Of a DNA stretch of 64,000 nt, positions 32,848-41,153 are shown in pieces. Position 1 is the stretch's first letter. Each line of letters opens with the position of its first letter. The DNA comes from Alkalibacillus filiformis (GTDB taxonomy: Bacteria; Bacillota; Bacilli; Bacillales; Alkalibacillaceae). A model generated the notes under the pieces. It was not told the origin of the DNA. It did no database searches and saw nothing but the letters and a program-made list of their open reading frames with translations. A program made the translations under genes and the position numbers. The stretch is from the NCBI RefSeq assembly GCF_030814115.1, contig NZ_JAUSUP010000005.1, forward strand, positions 62,001 through 126,000, in the 5' to 3' direction.

Positions 32848-32863
32848 TGTGAAAACATTCACA
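32848..32863. promoter_or_regulatory. Crp/Fnr site, distal (oxidase promoter)
   Basis: TGTGA-AAACAT-TCACA, a perfect match to TGTGA-N6-TCACA. Its centre is 42 bp (four helical turns) upstream of the proximal site, about -83.5 from the inferred start. Confidence 0.8.
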
Positions 32864-32889
32864 ATATCGTCAATCATTAACACGGATTT

Positions 32890-32905
32890 TGTGATTTAAA
32901 TCACA
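32890..32905. promoter_or_regulatory. Crp/Fnr site, proximal (oxidase promoter)
   Basis: TGTGATTTAAATCACA is a fully palindromic perfect site. Its centre falls at about -41.5 from the start inferred from the -10 box TAAGAT (32927-32932), the classical class II activator position. Confidence 0.85.
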
Positions 32906-32910
32906 AAGTT

Positions 32911-32924
32911 TGAAAACGATTACA
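32911..32924. promoter_or_regulatory. CcpA cre site in the oxidase promoter
   Basis: TGAAAACGATTACA fits the consensus TGWAANCGNTNWCA at every position. It lies between the proximal Crp/Fnr site and the -10 box, so CcpA binding should repress the operon on good carbon sources. Confidence 0.75.
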
Positions 32925-32962
32925 CGTAAGATGAAAGTAGAAAAGGTCAATAAGGAGGCTTC

Positions 32963-33076
32963 ATGATGAGCAATCACAGTAAGGAACCTAAGTTGTTTGG
33001 TACATTTGTTTCTGTATTATTAGTTGGCTTATTTATTGTCATGGCTTGGGTATCAATCTTTTTTGGGTTTATGTAG
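32963..33076 (+). CDS. cbaD: Cytochrome ba3-type oxidase subunit IIa (small helix subunit)
   Basis: A 36-37 residue single-helix protein (ATG 32963 or 32966, AAGGAGG upstream): MMSNHSKEPKLFGTFVSVLL, then a helix ending IVMAWVSIFFGFM. Size, composition and position directly before subunits II and I match the IIa subunit of ba3 oxidases. Confidence 0.85.
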   Translation: MMSNHSKEPKLFGTFVSVLLVGLFIVMAWVSIFFGFM

Positions 33077-33106
33077 TACTAAAACATATTGAAAGGAAGA
33101 TGCAAC

Positions 33107-33580
33107 ATGCATATTCATAAGCTAGAGAAAGTTTGGTTAGCAATAGGGTTTGTAACATTGGTGGCATTTTTAACGACTGTCGGAATTCAAGCTTTTGCTT
33201 CTGATGGTCACCATGGAGCACCAAGTGATTTAACGAAATTGAACCCAGAGAAAGTACATGAAACAGAGCCGTTTGATGATCCTGGATTACACAAAGTAGG
33301 CGAGAATGAATATGAACTTGTCATGATCTTAGAGTCTTACGGTTTTACACCTCATGAAGTAAGAATTCCAGAAGGTTCGACCGTACATTTTCAAATTACA
33401 ACAATCGATGTCGTGCACGGATTTGAAATTGCTGGTACGACAGTTAATATGATGGCCACACCTGGGCATGTGAATTCGATGACTTATACATTTGAAGAAA
33501 AGGGCAATTATTTAATTTTATGTAACGAGTATTGTGGCACTGGTCATCATTTTATGAGCGCTGAATTGGAGGTGTACTGA
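33107..33580 (+). CDS. cbaB: Cytochrome c oxidase subunit II, ba3/b(o/a)3 type
   Basis: It accepts electrons from cytochrome c through its CuA centre. ATG 33107 is chosen behind AAAGGAAG. The protein has 157 residues: one N-terminal membrane helix, then the cupredoxin domain on the outer face. CuA ligands are visible: the histidine in DVVHGFEIAG, and C-x3-C-x3-H in LCNEYCGTGHHFM with the final methionine. The single N-terminal helix (not two) is typical of ba3-class subunit II. The stop is 2 nt before the subunit I start. Confidence 0.92.
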   Translation: MHIHKLEKVWLAIGFVTLVAFLTTVGIQAFASDGHHGAPSDLTKLNPEKVHETEPFDDPGLHKVGENEYELVMILESYGFTPHEVRIPEGSTVHFQITTIDVVHGFEIAGTTVNMMATPGHVNSMTYTFEEKGNYLILCNEYCGTGHHFMSAELEVY

Positions 33581-33581
33581 A

Positions 33582-35213
33582 ATGGTTAACGCATTAGATG
33601 CACGTTTAAGTATGTATCACTTTTATACAGCTTTTGCGGCTTTATTAATAGGTGGATTTTTCGGTTTACTTCAAACGTTAGTTAGAAGTGAACAGCTGAC
33701 ATTACCTGTTGAATTGAACTACTACCAAGTATTAACCGCTCACGGCGTTTTGTTGGCGCTTGTTTTTACGACATTTTTCATTTTTGGTTTTATGTATGCA
33801 GGGGTTGTTAAAACAACTGGTGAATTTGCAAGCCACCGTCGAAAGGCTGCATGGGTAGGGTTCGTATTGATGTTGACCGGCACGATTATGGCGATTACGC
33901 TAATTTTAATGAATAAAGCAACAGTGTTGTATACGTTTTATGCGCCTTTACAAGCCTCACCGTTTTTCTATATAGGTTTAGCGTTTATTATTGTCGGAAC
34001 CTATTTTGCAGCTTATGCTATTATTTCTCAATACCGAAGCTGGCGAAAAGAACATAAGGGTGAAAAGAGTCCGTTATTTACTTTTATGGCAGTTGCGACA
34101 TTGGCACTTTGGTTGATCGCGACAATTGGAGTTGTGACAGCGGTGACATTGCAGTTTATACCGTGGTCATTCGGTTGGACAGAGACGATTAATGTAGCTT
34201 TAAGTCGTACGCTATTCTGGTTTTTTGGACACCCGTTAGTATACTTTTGGTTACTACCTGCTTATATGGCATGGTATGTGACTGTCCCGAAAATTATAGG
34301 TGGAAAAATATTTAGTGATTCATTAGCAAGGTTAGCATTTCTACTATTTATTCTATTTTCTATTCCGGTTGGGTTCCACCACCAATTACTCGAGCCAGGG
34401 ATTAGTGAAGTGTGGAAGTATGTTCAAGTCGTTTTAACTTTTGCTGTGATCATTCCTTCACTTATGACAGCATTTGCGATGTTCGCTTCATTTGAAATTG
34501 CCGGTAGGGAAAAAGGAGCGACAGGGTTATTAGGTTGGTTTAAGAAGTTACCTTGGAGTGATGTAAGATTTATAGCACCGTTTATCGGAATGGCCTTTTT
34601 CATTCCTGCTGGAGCAGGCGGCATTATTAATGCTAGTCACCAAATGAACCAGGTTGTTCATAATACGATTTGGGTAACAGGGCATTTTCATATTACGATC
34701 GGTGCAACGGTTATTCTAACGTTTTTCGGTATTAGTTACTGGTTAATTCCGCATTTAAAAGGTCGGGTATTGACAAAGCATATTAACAATCTCGGAAAAT
34801 ATCAGATCGTTCTATGGACTGTTGGTATGTTTATTATGTCAGCTGCCATGCATTTTTCAGGTCTATCAGGCAATCCGAGAAGAACACAAATTACAAGTTA
34901 CAACGGACATGAAGCAGCAGCGTCATGGGGAAGTTATGAAGTAGCCATGTCTGTCGGTGGAACTTTACTATTATTCTCGATTTTCCTATTCATTGGATTA
35001 ATGATTAATCTAGCATTTTTTGCACCTAAGGGAAGCGAAGAATTTCCAATAGGGGAAGAGTTTGAAGAAACGCACAAGTTACCAAAGTTATTGGAGAATT
35101 GGAAAGTATGGATTGCGATTGCTATATTGCTAATCCTAATCGCTTATACAATTCCTGTTATTGACTTAATTCAAGATGCACCACCAGGATCACCAGGGTA
35201 TCAGTTCTGGTAA
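33582..35213 (+). CDS. cbaA: Cytochrome c oxidase subunit I, ba3/b(o/a)3 type
   Basis: Catalytic haem-copper subunit that reduces oxygen to water and pumps protons. It has 543 residues and 13 or so membrane helices. Haem and CuB ligands lie in LTAHGVLLALVF (low-spin haem His), FFGHPLVYFWLLPAY (CuB His and crosslink Tyr region), GFHHQLLEP (two CuB His) and TGHFHITIGATVILTF (high-spin and low-spin haem His). The FGHPLVYFW form is type B (ba3). High-affinity ba3 enzymes work at low oxygen, in keeping with a Crp/Fnr-controlled promoter. Confidence 0.94.
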   Translation: MVNALDARLSMYHFYTAFAALLIGGFFGLLQTLVRSEQLTLPVELNYYQVLTAHGVLLALVFTTFFIFGFMYAGVVKTTGEFASHRRKAAWVGFVLMLTGTIMAITLILMNKATVLYTFYAPLQASPFFYIGLAFIIVGTYFAAYAIISQYRSWRKEHKGEKSPLFTFMAVATLALWLIATIGVVTAVTLQFIPWSFGWTETINVALSRTLFWFFGHPLVYFWLLPAYMAWYVTVPKIIGGKIFSDSLARLAFLLFILFSIPVGFHHQLLEPGISEVWKYVQVVLTFAVIIPSLMTAFAMFASFEIAGREKGATGLLGWFKKLPWSDVRFIAPFIGMAFFIPAGAGGIINASHQMNQVVHNTIWVTGHFHITIGATVILTFFGISYWLIPHLKGRVLTKHINNLGKYQIVLWTVGMFIMSAAMHFSGLSGNPRRTQITSYNGHEAAASWGSYEVAMSVGGTLLLFSIFLFIGLMINLAFFAPKGSEEFPIGEEFEETHKLPKLLENWKVWIAIAILLILIAYTIPVIDLIQDAPPGSPGYQFW

Positions 35214-35269
35214 GTTGTTAATCTCATCATCTATAAGGTTATAAAAATACCAGCCTTGTATATACGGGG

Positions 35270-35306
35270 AGAAAAAAAGCGTAACCAACATTGGTTACGC
35301 TTTTTC
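35270..35306. terminator. Bidirectional terminator between cbaA and ridA
   Basis: AAAAAGCGTAACCAA pairs perfectly with TTGGTTACGCTTTTT around CA, with A and T tracts on both sides. Confidence 0.9.
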
Positions 35307-35686
35307 TATGCGCGCTTTGCGATTCCTTCAATTTCAACTTTAACATCTTTCGGTAAACGGCTGACTTCGAATGCTGCGCGAGTTGGGTAAGGTTCTTCTA
35401 AGTAACTTGCATAGATATCATTCACTGTTGCAAAATCGTCCATTGAATCTAAAAGAATCGTTGTTTTCACTAGGTTGGAATAATTGAGGCCTGCTTCTTT
35501 TAGAATCGCACCAACATTTTTCATCACTTGATGAGTCTGTTCTTCAATACTGTCACCGACAACTTCCATCGTTGCTGGGTTAAGTGGAATTTGGCCAGAG
35601 ACATACAGCGTGTTGTCCACTTCTACAGCTTGTGAATAGGGTCCAATTGCAGCAGGTGCTTGATCTGTTGAATAAACTTTTTTCAT
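35306..35686 (-). CDS. ridA: RidA-family enamine/imine deaminase
   Basis: Removes reactive 2-aminoacrylate-type enamines. The 126 residues open with STDQAPAAIGPYSQAVEVDN; VSGQIPLNP and the conserved arginine in YPTRAAFEVSRLPKDVKVEIEGIA complete the active-site signature. Start ATG 35686 follows AAAGGAGAG. Monocistronic; its stop codon lies at the edge of the shared terminator. Confidence 0.93.
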   Translation of the reverse strand: MKKVYSTDQAPAAIGPYSQAVEVDNTLYVSGQIPLNPATMEVVGDSIEEQTHQVMKNVGAILKEAGLNYSNLVKTTILLDSMDDFATVNDIYASYLEEPYPTRAAFEVSRLPKDVKVEIEGIAKRA

Positions 35687-35836
35687 GGTAAAATCTCTCC
35701 TTTCTATTAACTCTATATTAGCAAAAGTTTAGTGTGGAGATAAGGATTTCAAGTTAAATAGTAAAAAAGCAGGTTTGAAAAAATTTGAATTTTTAATATA
35801 ATCACATATAAGCGTAACAATTAGGAGGGGTAAATT

Positions 35837-37414
35837 TTGAAAAGAGAAGAACTCATTGCACCAGAAAACTATAATATTGTAAGCGAGTTTGAACAGTTTT
35901 TAACAGACCCTGATCGAAAAGCAATTGTATGGGAAGATGAAGATGGTAACACAGACCAAGTGACCTATGAGCAATTGTTTAGTCGAGCTAATCAGTTAGC
36001 TAATGTTTTCGTTAGCCAAGGACTTGAAAAGGGCGACAAAGTTTTAGTTGTGATTCCAAGATTAATACAAGCATATGAAGTTTATGTAGCATTACTTAAG
36101 GCAGGGCTAGTCGTTATTCCAAGTTCAGAAATGTTACGTGCTAAAGACTTAGAGTATCGTATTCAACACGGTGATGTGAAAGCAGTTGTTACACATCATC
36201 CGTATATTAATGAATTTGAGCAAGTAAATAAAGTTTCAGAGCTTAAAAAGTTCGTGTTAGGCGAAGCGAAAGACGGTTGGGCTCATTTAGATGAGTTAGT
36301 TGAGCATGCACCAACAGAATTCAAAACAGCCAATACGAAACGTGATGATATGGCGTTTTTATCTTATACGTCTGGTACTACTGGTAATCCTAAAGGGGTT
36401 GTACATACACATGGTTGGGGCTTTGCCCATTTAAAAACAGCAGCTTCAAATTGGCTAGGGATCAATGAAAAAGATTTAGTTTGGGCAACAGCTGGTCCGG
36501 GTTGGGCGAAATGGTTATGGAGCCCATTTTTATCAGTGTTAGGTTCAGGAGCTACTGGTTTTGTTTATCAAGGTAAGTTTTCTCCGACGAAATATTTAAA
36601 GTTGATGCAAACTTATGGTGTGAATGTTTTATGTTGTACACCTACTGAGTATCGTCTAATGGCGAAAGTTGAAGGGTTAGACGAGTATGACTTAGATCAA
36701 ATGCACAGTGCCGTTTCAGCTGGTGAGCCATTAAATAGAGAAGTTATTGATACATTTGAGAAGTATTTTAACCTAACTGTAAGAGATGGGTATGGCCAAA
36801 CAGAAAATACATTATTAGTCGGTATTATTAAAGGTATGGAAGTACGCCCTGGATCGATGGGTAAACCAACACCAGGTAATCGGGTGGAGATTATTAACGA
36901 AGATGGTCAACCTGTAGGTGAAGGTGAAGTAGGAGACATTGCCGTACACCAGTCGACACCAGCTCTGTTTAAAGAGTATTACAAAGACCCTGAAAAGACG
37001 AGTGCAACTTACCGCGGTGAATATTACTTAACAGGTGATCAGGCAAGTAAAGATGGTGACGGGTACTTCTGGTTCGAAGGTCGAAGTGATGATATTATCA
37101 TTAGTTCGGGTTACACAATAGGGCCTTTCGAAGTAGAGGATGCTTTAGTCAAACACTCTGATGTTCAAGAATGTGCCGTTGTAGCAAGCCCAGATGAAGT
37201 ACGTGGTGCGGTCGTTAAAGCTTTCATCGTGTTAAAAGAAAATGTTGATGAAAAGCGAGATGGTTTCGTAAAAGAATTGCAAGACCATGTAAAAGAATTA
37301 ACAGCGCCGTATAAATATCCACGGGAAATTGAATTTGTTAAAGAGTTACCGAAGACAACGTCAGGAAAAATTCGACGCGTAGAATTAAGAAAGCAAGAGA
37401 TGAGTAAATCATAA
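35837..37414 (+). CDS. AMP-forming acyl-CoA synthetase (acetyl-CoA synthetase-like)
   Basis: Activates a carboxylic acid to its CoA ester through an acyl-AMP. It starts at TTG 35837 behind AGGAGGGG. The 525 residues carry the P-loop-like SYTSGTTGNPKGVVHTH, DGYGQTENTLLVG, YLTGDQASKDGDGYFWFEGRSDDII and the C-terminal catalytic lysine in PKTTSGKIRRVELRK. The length and the WATAGPGWAKW segment place it with the short acetyl/medium-chain acyl-CoA synthetases such as B. subtilis YtcI. Substrate chain length is not certain. Confidence 0.88.
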   Translation: MKREELIAPENYNIVSEFEQFLTDPDRKAIVWEDEDGNTDQVTYEQLFSRANQLANVFVSQGLEKGDKVLVVIPRLIQAYEVYVALLKAGLVVIPSSEMLRAKDLEYRIQHGDVKAVVTHHPYINEFEQVNKVSELKKFVLGEAKDGWAHLDELVEHAPTEFKTANTKRDDMAFLSYTSGTTGNPKGVVHTHGWGFAHLKTAASNWLGINEKDLVWATAGPGWAKWLWSPFLSVLGSGATGFVYQGKFSPTKYLKLMQTYGVNVLCCTPTEYRLMAKVEGLDEYDLDQMHSAVSAGEPLNREVIDTFEKYFNLTVRDGYGQTENTLLVGIIKGMEVRPGSMGKPTPGNRVEIINEDGQPVGEGEVGDIAVHQSTPALFKEYYKDPEKTSATYRGEYYLTGDQASKDGDGYFWFEGRSDDIIISSGYTIGPFEVEDALVKHSDVQECAVVASPDEVRGAVVKAFIVLKENVDEKRDGFVKELQDHVKELTAPYKYPREIEFVKELPKTTSGKIRRVELRKQEMSKS

Positions 37415-37427
37415 TAATAGGATGAAA

Positions 37428-37466
37428 AAACTGCTCAAAGCTATATAGGCTTTGAGCAGTTTGATT
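37428..37466 (+). terminator. Terminator after the acyl-CoA synthetase gene
   Basis: AAACTGCTCAAAGC pairs perfectly with GCTTTGAGCAGTTT around TATATAG. Confidence 0.85.
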
Positions 37467-37496
37467 ATGTGTTCAATTTATTTGGTACTTGAACAA

Positions 37497-37634
37497 ATTT
37501 ATCAGCGCTCGTGTCAGGTTTATCAGCGCTCAGCAAAATTTATCGGCGCTCGTGAGGGGTTTATCAGCGTTCAGCAAAACTTATCAGCGTTCATGAAAAT
37601 TTATCAGCACTCGAGCAATTTTATCAGCGCTCGT
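37497..37634. repeat. Array of seven 20/21-bp repeats, TTTATCAGCGCTCG type
   Basis: The core ATCRGCGYTC recurs at 37501, 37522, 37542, 37563, 37583, 37603 and 37623, spaced 21, 20, 21, 20, 20 and 20 nt. The array fills the gap between two convergent genes and ends at the stop codon of the cation-efflux gene. The same family of repeats occurs at 46187-46411. There are no unique spacers. Confidence 0.92.
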
Positions 37635-38521
37635 TAATGATAAGGATTAACGTGTACATATACATCTTGCACTTCGTGGTGGTCTTCCATTAACTTTTCT
37701 TTTACGCGTGCAGCTATACTGTGACCTTCATCGACTGTAATGTTTGGGTCAACACTGATTTTAACATCGATAATGACGTATGAACCGTGAGTTCTTGCGT
37801 TTAACAAGTCTAATCGCTCAACCCCATCAACCTTCATCGTTGTCATTTCGAATTTCTTAGTTCGTCCTTCATCTAATACAGTTTCTAACGTAACACTTAC
37901 CGCATCGCGTCCAATTTTAAAGCCCATCCACATGACGAGTAGTGCGATAAATGCACCTGCTACTGGGTCAAAGTACTGCAAAAATGGTAGGTCATAGTGG
38001 CTTCCGAGCATGGCTGCGCCTATACCAACTAAAGCAATTAATGATGATATAGCATCAGAACGGTGATGCCATGCATCTGCTATAATCGCTGGACTATTAA
38101 TTTTATCACCGAGTCGCTTTTTGTATTGAAAAAGTGCTTCTTTAACGATTAACGATAAAATAATCGCATATAAAGCAATCATGCCTGTTTCGGATTGTTC
38201 ATCAGAGAACAAAGTAGATATAGAATCAAGTAAAATCTCAACCCCAACTACTACGAGTAAGATTGAGACAATCAGGGTTGCGATATTTTCAGCTTTACCA
38301 TGGCCATATGGATGTTCTGGGTCTGGTGGTTTTTGAGCTGCTCGAATACCGACAAGTACCGCAATGGAACTGACGACATCAGAGGCTGAGTGAAAGGCAT
38401 CGGCAATTAGCGCTTTACTGTTACCAATTACACCTGCGATCCCTTTAACTACTGCTAATATTAAGTTGGCCACAATCCCTACAATCGAGGCAAACTGTGC
38501 TTTTTTAGTTCGGTTCTCCAT
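37634..38521 (-). CDS. Cation diffusion facilitator transporter
   Basis: Proton-coupled efflux of divalent metals (Zn, Fe, Mn or Co). The 295 residues contain six membrane helices. Metal-site motifs are HSASDVVSS near residue 43 and the second site in DAWHHRSDAISS near 147. The cytoplasmic dimerisation domain from about residue 205 contains VDGVERLDLLNARTHGSYVIIDVKISVDPN and ends VYVHVNPYH. The H-x3-D / H-x3-D sites fit the FieF/YdfM-like subgroup. Start ATG 38521 has GTAGGTTG upstream. No Zur box is seen before it. Confidence 0.9.
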   Translation of the reverse strand: MENRTKKAQFASIVGIVANLILAVVKGIAGVIGNSKALIADAFHSASDVVSSIAVLVGIRAAQKPPDPEHPYGHGKAENIATLIVSILLVVVGVEILLDSISTLFSDEQSETGMIALYAIILSLIVKEALFQYKKRLGDKINSPAIIADAWHHRSDAISSLIALVGIGAAMLGSHYDLPFLQYFDPVAGAFIALLVMWMGFKIGRDAVSVTLETVLDEGRTKKFEMTTMKVDGVERLDLLNARTHGSYVIIDVKISVDPNITVDEGHSIAARVKEKLMEDHHEVQDVYVHVNPYH

Positions 38522-38668
38522 AAAACAACCTACTTTTCGTCAGTTATATTTTTTATCATACCAATAAATAAACGGTTCAGTCTAACTATTTTTGACAACG
38601 TAATGAAACACTTGGGCTTAACCGACATATGATGACTACATAGTAAAAATATGAGGGGACGATTCATC

Positions 38669-40516
38669 ATGTGTGGACTAACAGGTTGGTTAAATTGGAA
38701 TCAAACAAATGAGGGACAACTGCCATTACTGAAGGAGATGACAGAAACATTAGTGCATCGTGGAACAGATGACCAAGGTTTTTTCATAAATAATCATGTA
38801 GCCTTAGGTCATCAAAGGCTAGCGGTTATTGATCCTGAAAAGGGTAAGCAGCCAATGACGGTTAAAAATGGAGGCCATTCTTACACCATTGCTTATAACG
38901 GTGAGTTGTACAACACAGAAGATTTACGGAAAGAATTAGTTAAAGATGGCTTCACGTTCAACACGACATGTGATACAGAAGTGTTAGTCATGTCTTATGT
39001 GAAGTGGGGAAAGGAATGTCTAGATCGGTTAAACGGAATTTTTGCTTTTGCCATTTGGGATGATCAGCAAGAAGAACTTTTAATTGCACGTGATCGACTT
39101 GGTGTAAAACCAATGTTTTATAGTGAAGTGAACGGACAATTGTACTTTGCTTCTGAAATAAAGGCTTTACTCAAACATCCAAACATAGAGCCTGTAGTAG
39201 ATCGTGAAGGTCTTTCAGAGGTGTTGGGGCTTGGACCTTCACGAACACCTGGTCATGGTTTGTTTAAACAGATCAACGAGTTAAGGGCCGGGCATGCTTT
39301 ATCATGCTCGACGACAGGTGTAAAGATTTGGCGGTATTGGAATTTGAAAAGTGAAGAACATACTGACAGTTTTGACGAGACGGTTGAAAAGGTGCGTTTC
39401 TTATTTAAAGATGCAGTTGAAAGGCAATTAGTTTCTGATGTACCTCTATCGACCTTTCTATCAGGTGGCATTGATTCTAGTGCTATTACAGCAATTGCAG
39501 CTAACTATTATAAAGAAAAGGGTAAAGGCGTTTTACCGACATTTTCGGTCGATTATAAAGGAAATGATCAATATTTTGAAAAAAGTAAATTTCAACCGAA
39601 CTCAGATGCAGATTTTAAATCGTTAATTGTTGATCAGTTCAACACAGATCATCGTGACTTGTTTATTAGTGAAGAAGATTTAGCAGGTTTTCTAAAAGAA
39701 GCGGTACTACTAAGGGATCAACCAGGTATGGCTGATGTTGATTCGTCATTGCTATGGTTTTGTAAGCAAGTAAAACAAGAAACAACCGTTAGTTTATCAG
39801 GAGAGTGTGCTGATGAAATTTTTGGTGGTTATCCATGGTTTCAAGATGATTTTAAACAAGATGGAGATGGCTTTCCGTGGATTAGATCCCTTCAGCTACG
39901 AGAAGATTTGTTAAATTCAAAATGGAAAAGTCGACTTAATATACAAGAGTATGCAATGGAACGGTATAAGCAAACAGTTCGTGAAACACCATTGCTTACA
40001 GGGGAAAGTCAAAAAGAGAGAAAGCGGCGTGAAATGTTTTATGTGAATATGCAATGGTTTATGACGCAGTTGCTTGATCGTAAAGACCGTATGAGTATGG
40101 GAGCGACACTGGAAGTGAGAGTTCCTTTTGCTGACCATCATTTAGTCGATTATGTATGGAATACACCTTGGGAGATGAAGCAAGCTGGTGGACATGAGAA
40201 AGGTTTATTACGAAAGGCGTTAGAAGGATTGTTACCAGAAGAAGTGCTATACCGAAAGAAAAGCCCTTATCCTAAGACATTCCAACCGAAATACACTTCC
40301 TTAGTCGTATCCATGATGGAAGAGGTTTTGAGTAAACAAGACGCGCCACTATTTGAATTACTGGATAAAAATAAAGTGGATCAGTTAGTTCGTTCACAAG
40401 GAGAAGAGTTTAGAGAACCTTGGTATGGTCAATTGATGACAGGACCGCAGCTACTAGCACACTTATGGCAAATTAACACATGGCTGGAGCATTACGATGT
40501 GAAAATCGAAGTGTAA
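38669..40516 (+). CDS. asnB: Glutamine-hydrolysing asparagine synthetase
   Basis: Makes asparagine from aspartate, ATP and glutamine. ATG 38669 is chosen because the next residue is the required nucleophile, Cys2 (MCGLTGWLNW), and AGGGGACG lies upstream. The glutaminase domain contains LVHRGTDDQG, HQRLAVIDP and YNGELYN. The synthetase domain contains the PP-loop FLSGGIDSSAITA and later SGECADEIFGGYPWF. The 615-residue length resembles Bacillus AsnB/AsnO forms. It is monocistronic. AsnO-type copies can serve in sporulation and others in cell-wall amidation, so the exact paralogue is uncertain. Confidence 0.93.
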   Translation: MCGLTGWLNWNQTNEGQLPLLKEMTETLVHRGTDDQGFFINNHVALGHQRLAVIDPEKGKQPMTVKNGGHSYTIAYNGELYNTEDLRKELVKDGFTFNTTCDTEVLVMSYVKWGKECLDRLNGIFAFAIWDDQQEELLIARDRLGVKPMFYSEVNGQLYFASEIKALLKHPNIEPVVDREGLSEVLGLGPSRTPGHGLFKQINELRAGHALSCSTTGVKIWRYWNLKSEEHTDSFDETVEKVRFLFKDAVERQLVSDVPLSTFLSGGIDSSAITAIAANYYKEKGKGVLPTFSVDYKGNDQYFEKSKFQPNSDADFKSLIVDQFNTDHRDLFISEEDLAGFLKEAVLLRDQPGMADVDSSLLWFCKQVKQETTVSLSGECADEIFGGYPWFQDDFKQDGDGFPWIRSLQLREDLLNSKWKSRLNIQEYAMERYKQTVRETPLLTGESQKERKRREMFYVNMQWFMTQLLDRKDRMSMGATLEVRVPFADHHLVDYVWNTPWEMKQAGGHEKGLLRKALEGLLPEEVLYRKKSPYPKTFQPKYTSLVVSMMEEVLSKQDAPLFELLDKNKVDQLVRSQGEEFREPWYGQLMTGPQLLAHLWQINTWLEHYDVKIEV

Positions 40517-40804
40517 AAAACGAGCATTTGAACTATTTTGCAATTAAGTGAATACTCCTTTGAAAGTTAATTAACTGTAAAAGTGAATAATTTCTAATTT
40601 TAGTATCATGATAAGTTTAAATATTTACTCGTATAAATCGTCCGTTTTAGGTTCAAATTACTACTAAAGGTAACAATTAGGTTAAAAAAATTGCAACAAT
40701 TTATCAAACCTTACAATGTTGTAATGTTGGTTTATGTCGATTGAATACGAGGTATAACACTAGTACAATTCAAGATACATTAATTAAGAAGGAGTGTTTT
40801 AAAA

Positions 40805-40954
40805 ATGAAAAAATGGTTAATGAGTTTTCTAATGATTTCTACTTTAGTATTAGCAGCTTGTGGTGGTGACATGGAAGAAGATCCAATGCCAGAAGAGGAT
40901 CCAGTAGAAGATCCAGCTGATGATGATGGCGACATGGACAACGGTGACATGTAA
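40805..40954 (+). CDS. 49-residue acidic lipoprotein
   Basis: Starts at ATG 40805 with AAGGAGTG upstream. The signal peptide MKKWLMSFLMISTLVLAAC has a lipobox with Cys19. The mature part is only about 30 residues and almost entirely D, E, P, M and G (repeats like EEDPMP, EEDPVEDPA). Followed by its own terminator. Possibly a lipid-anchored acidic peptide that coats the membrane surface; function unknown. The 40517-40804 gap before it shows no further gene. Confidence 0.75.
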   Translation: MKKWLMSFLMISTLVLAACGGDMEEDPMPEEDPVEDPADDDGDMDNGDM

Positions 40955-40978
40955 GAACTTCCCCCCCCTATAATATAT

Positions 40979-41018
40979 AGAAGAAGCTGATGAGAGACAC
41001 TCTCTTCAGCTTCTTTTT
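40979..41018 (+). terminator. Terminator after the acidic lipoprotein gene
   Basis: AAGAAGCTGA pairs with TTCAGCTTCTT around an inner GAGAGacaCTCTC helix, followed by seven T. Confidence 0.85.
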
Positions 41019-41026
41019 TTATGTAA

Positions 41027-41044
41027 AGTGTAAGCACTTACACT
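41027..41044. promoter_or_regulatory. Perfect 18-bp palindrome upstream of the amino-acid transporter
   Basis: AGTGTAAG and CTTACACT around CA, 110 nt before the substrate-binding protein start. It looks like an operator for a dimeric regulator, but it fits neither the ArgR nor the TnrA/GlnR consensus. Confidence 0.5.
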
Positions 41045-41153
41045 ATTTAGAAAATTACAAATTAATAATTATGCAGAAAAACTATTTAAACAAGACTTAT
41101 CGTGTGTTAATATACATATAATCGCATAAATATACAAAGAGGAGAGAGTTAAA

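Noticed and set aside
37497-37634. Possible CRISPR array
   Set aside because: Units are about 20 bp, contiguous, diverged, and have no unique spacers; no cas genes are present.
37452-37637. Open frame through the repeat array encoding YQRS/FIGA-like peptides (also three such frames at 46158-46419)
   Set aside because: The frames arise from the 20-21-bp repeat being open in several frames at once; no ribosome sites and no protein-like composition.
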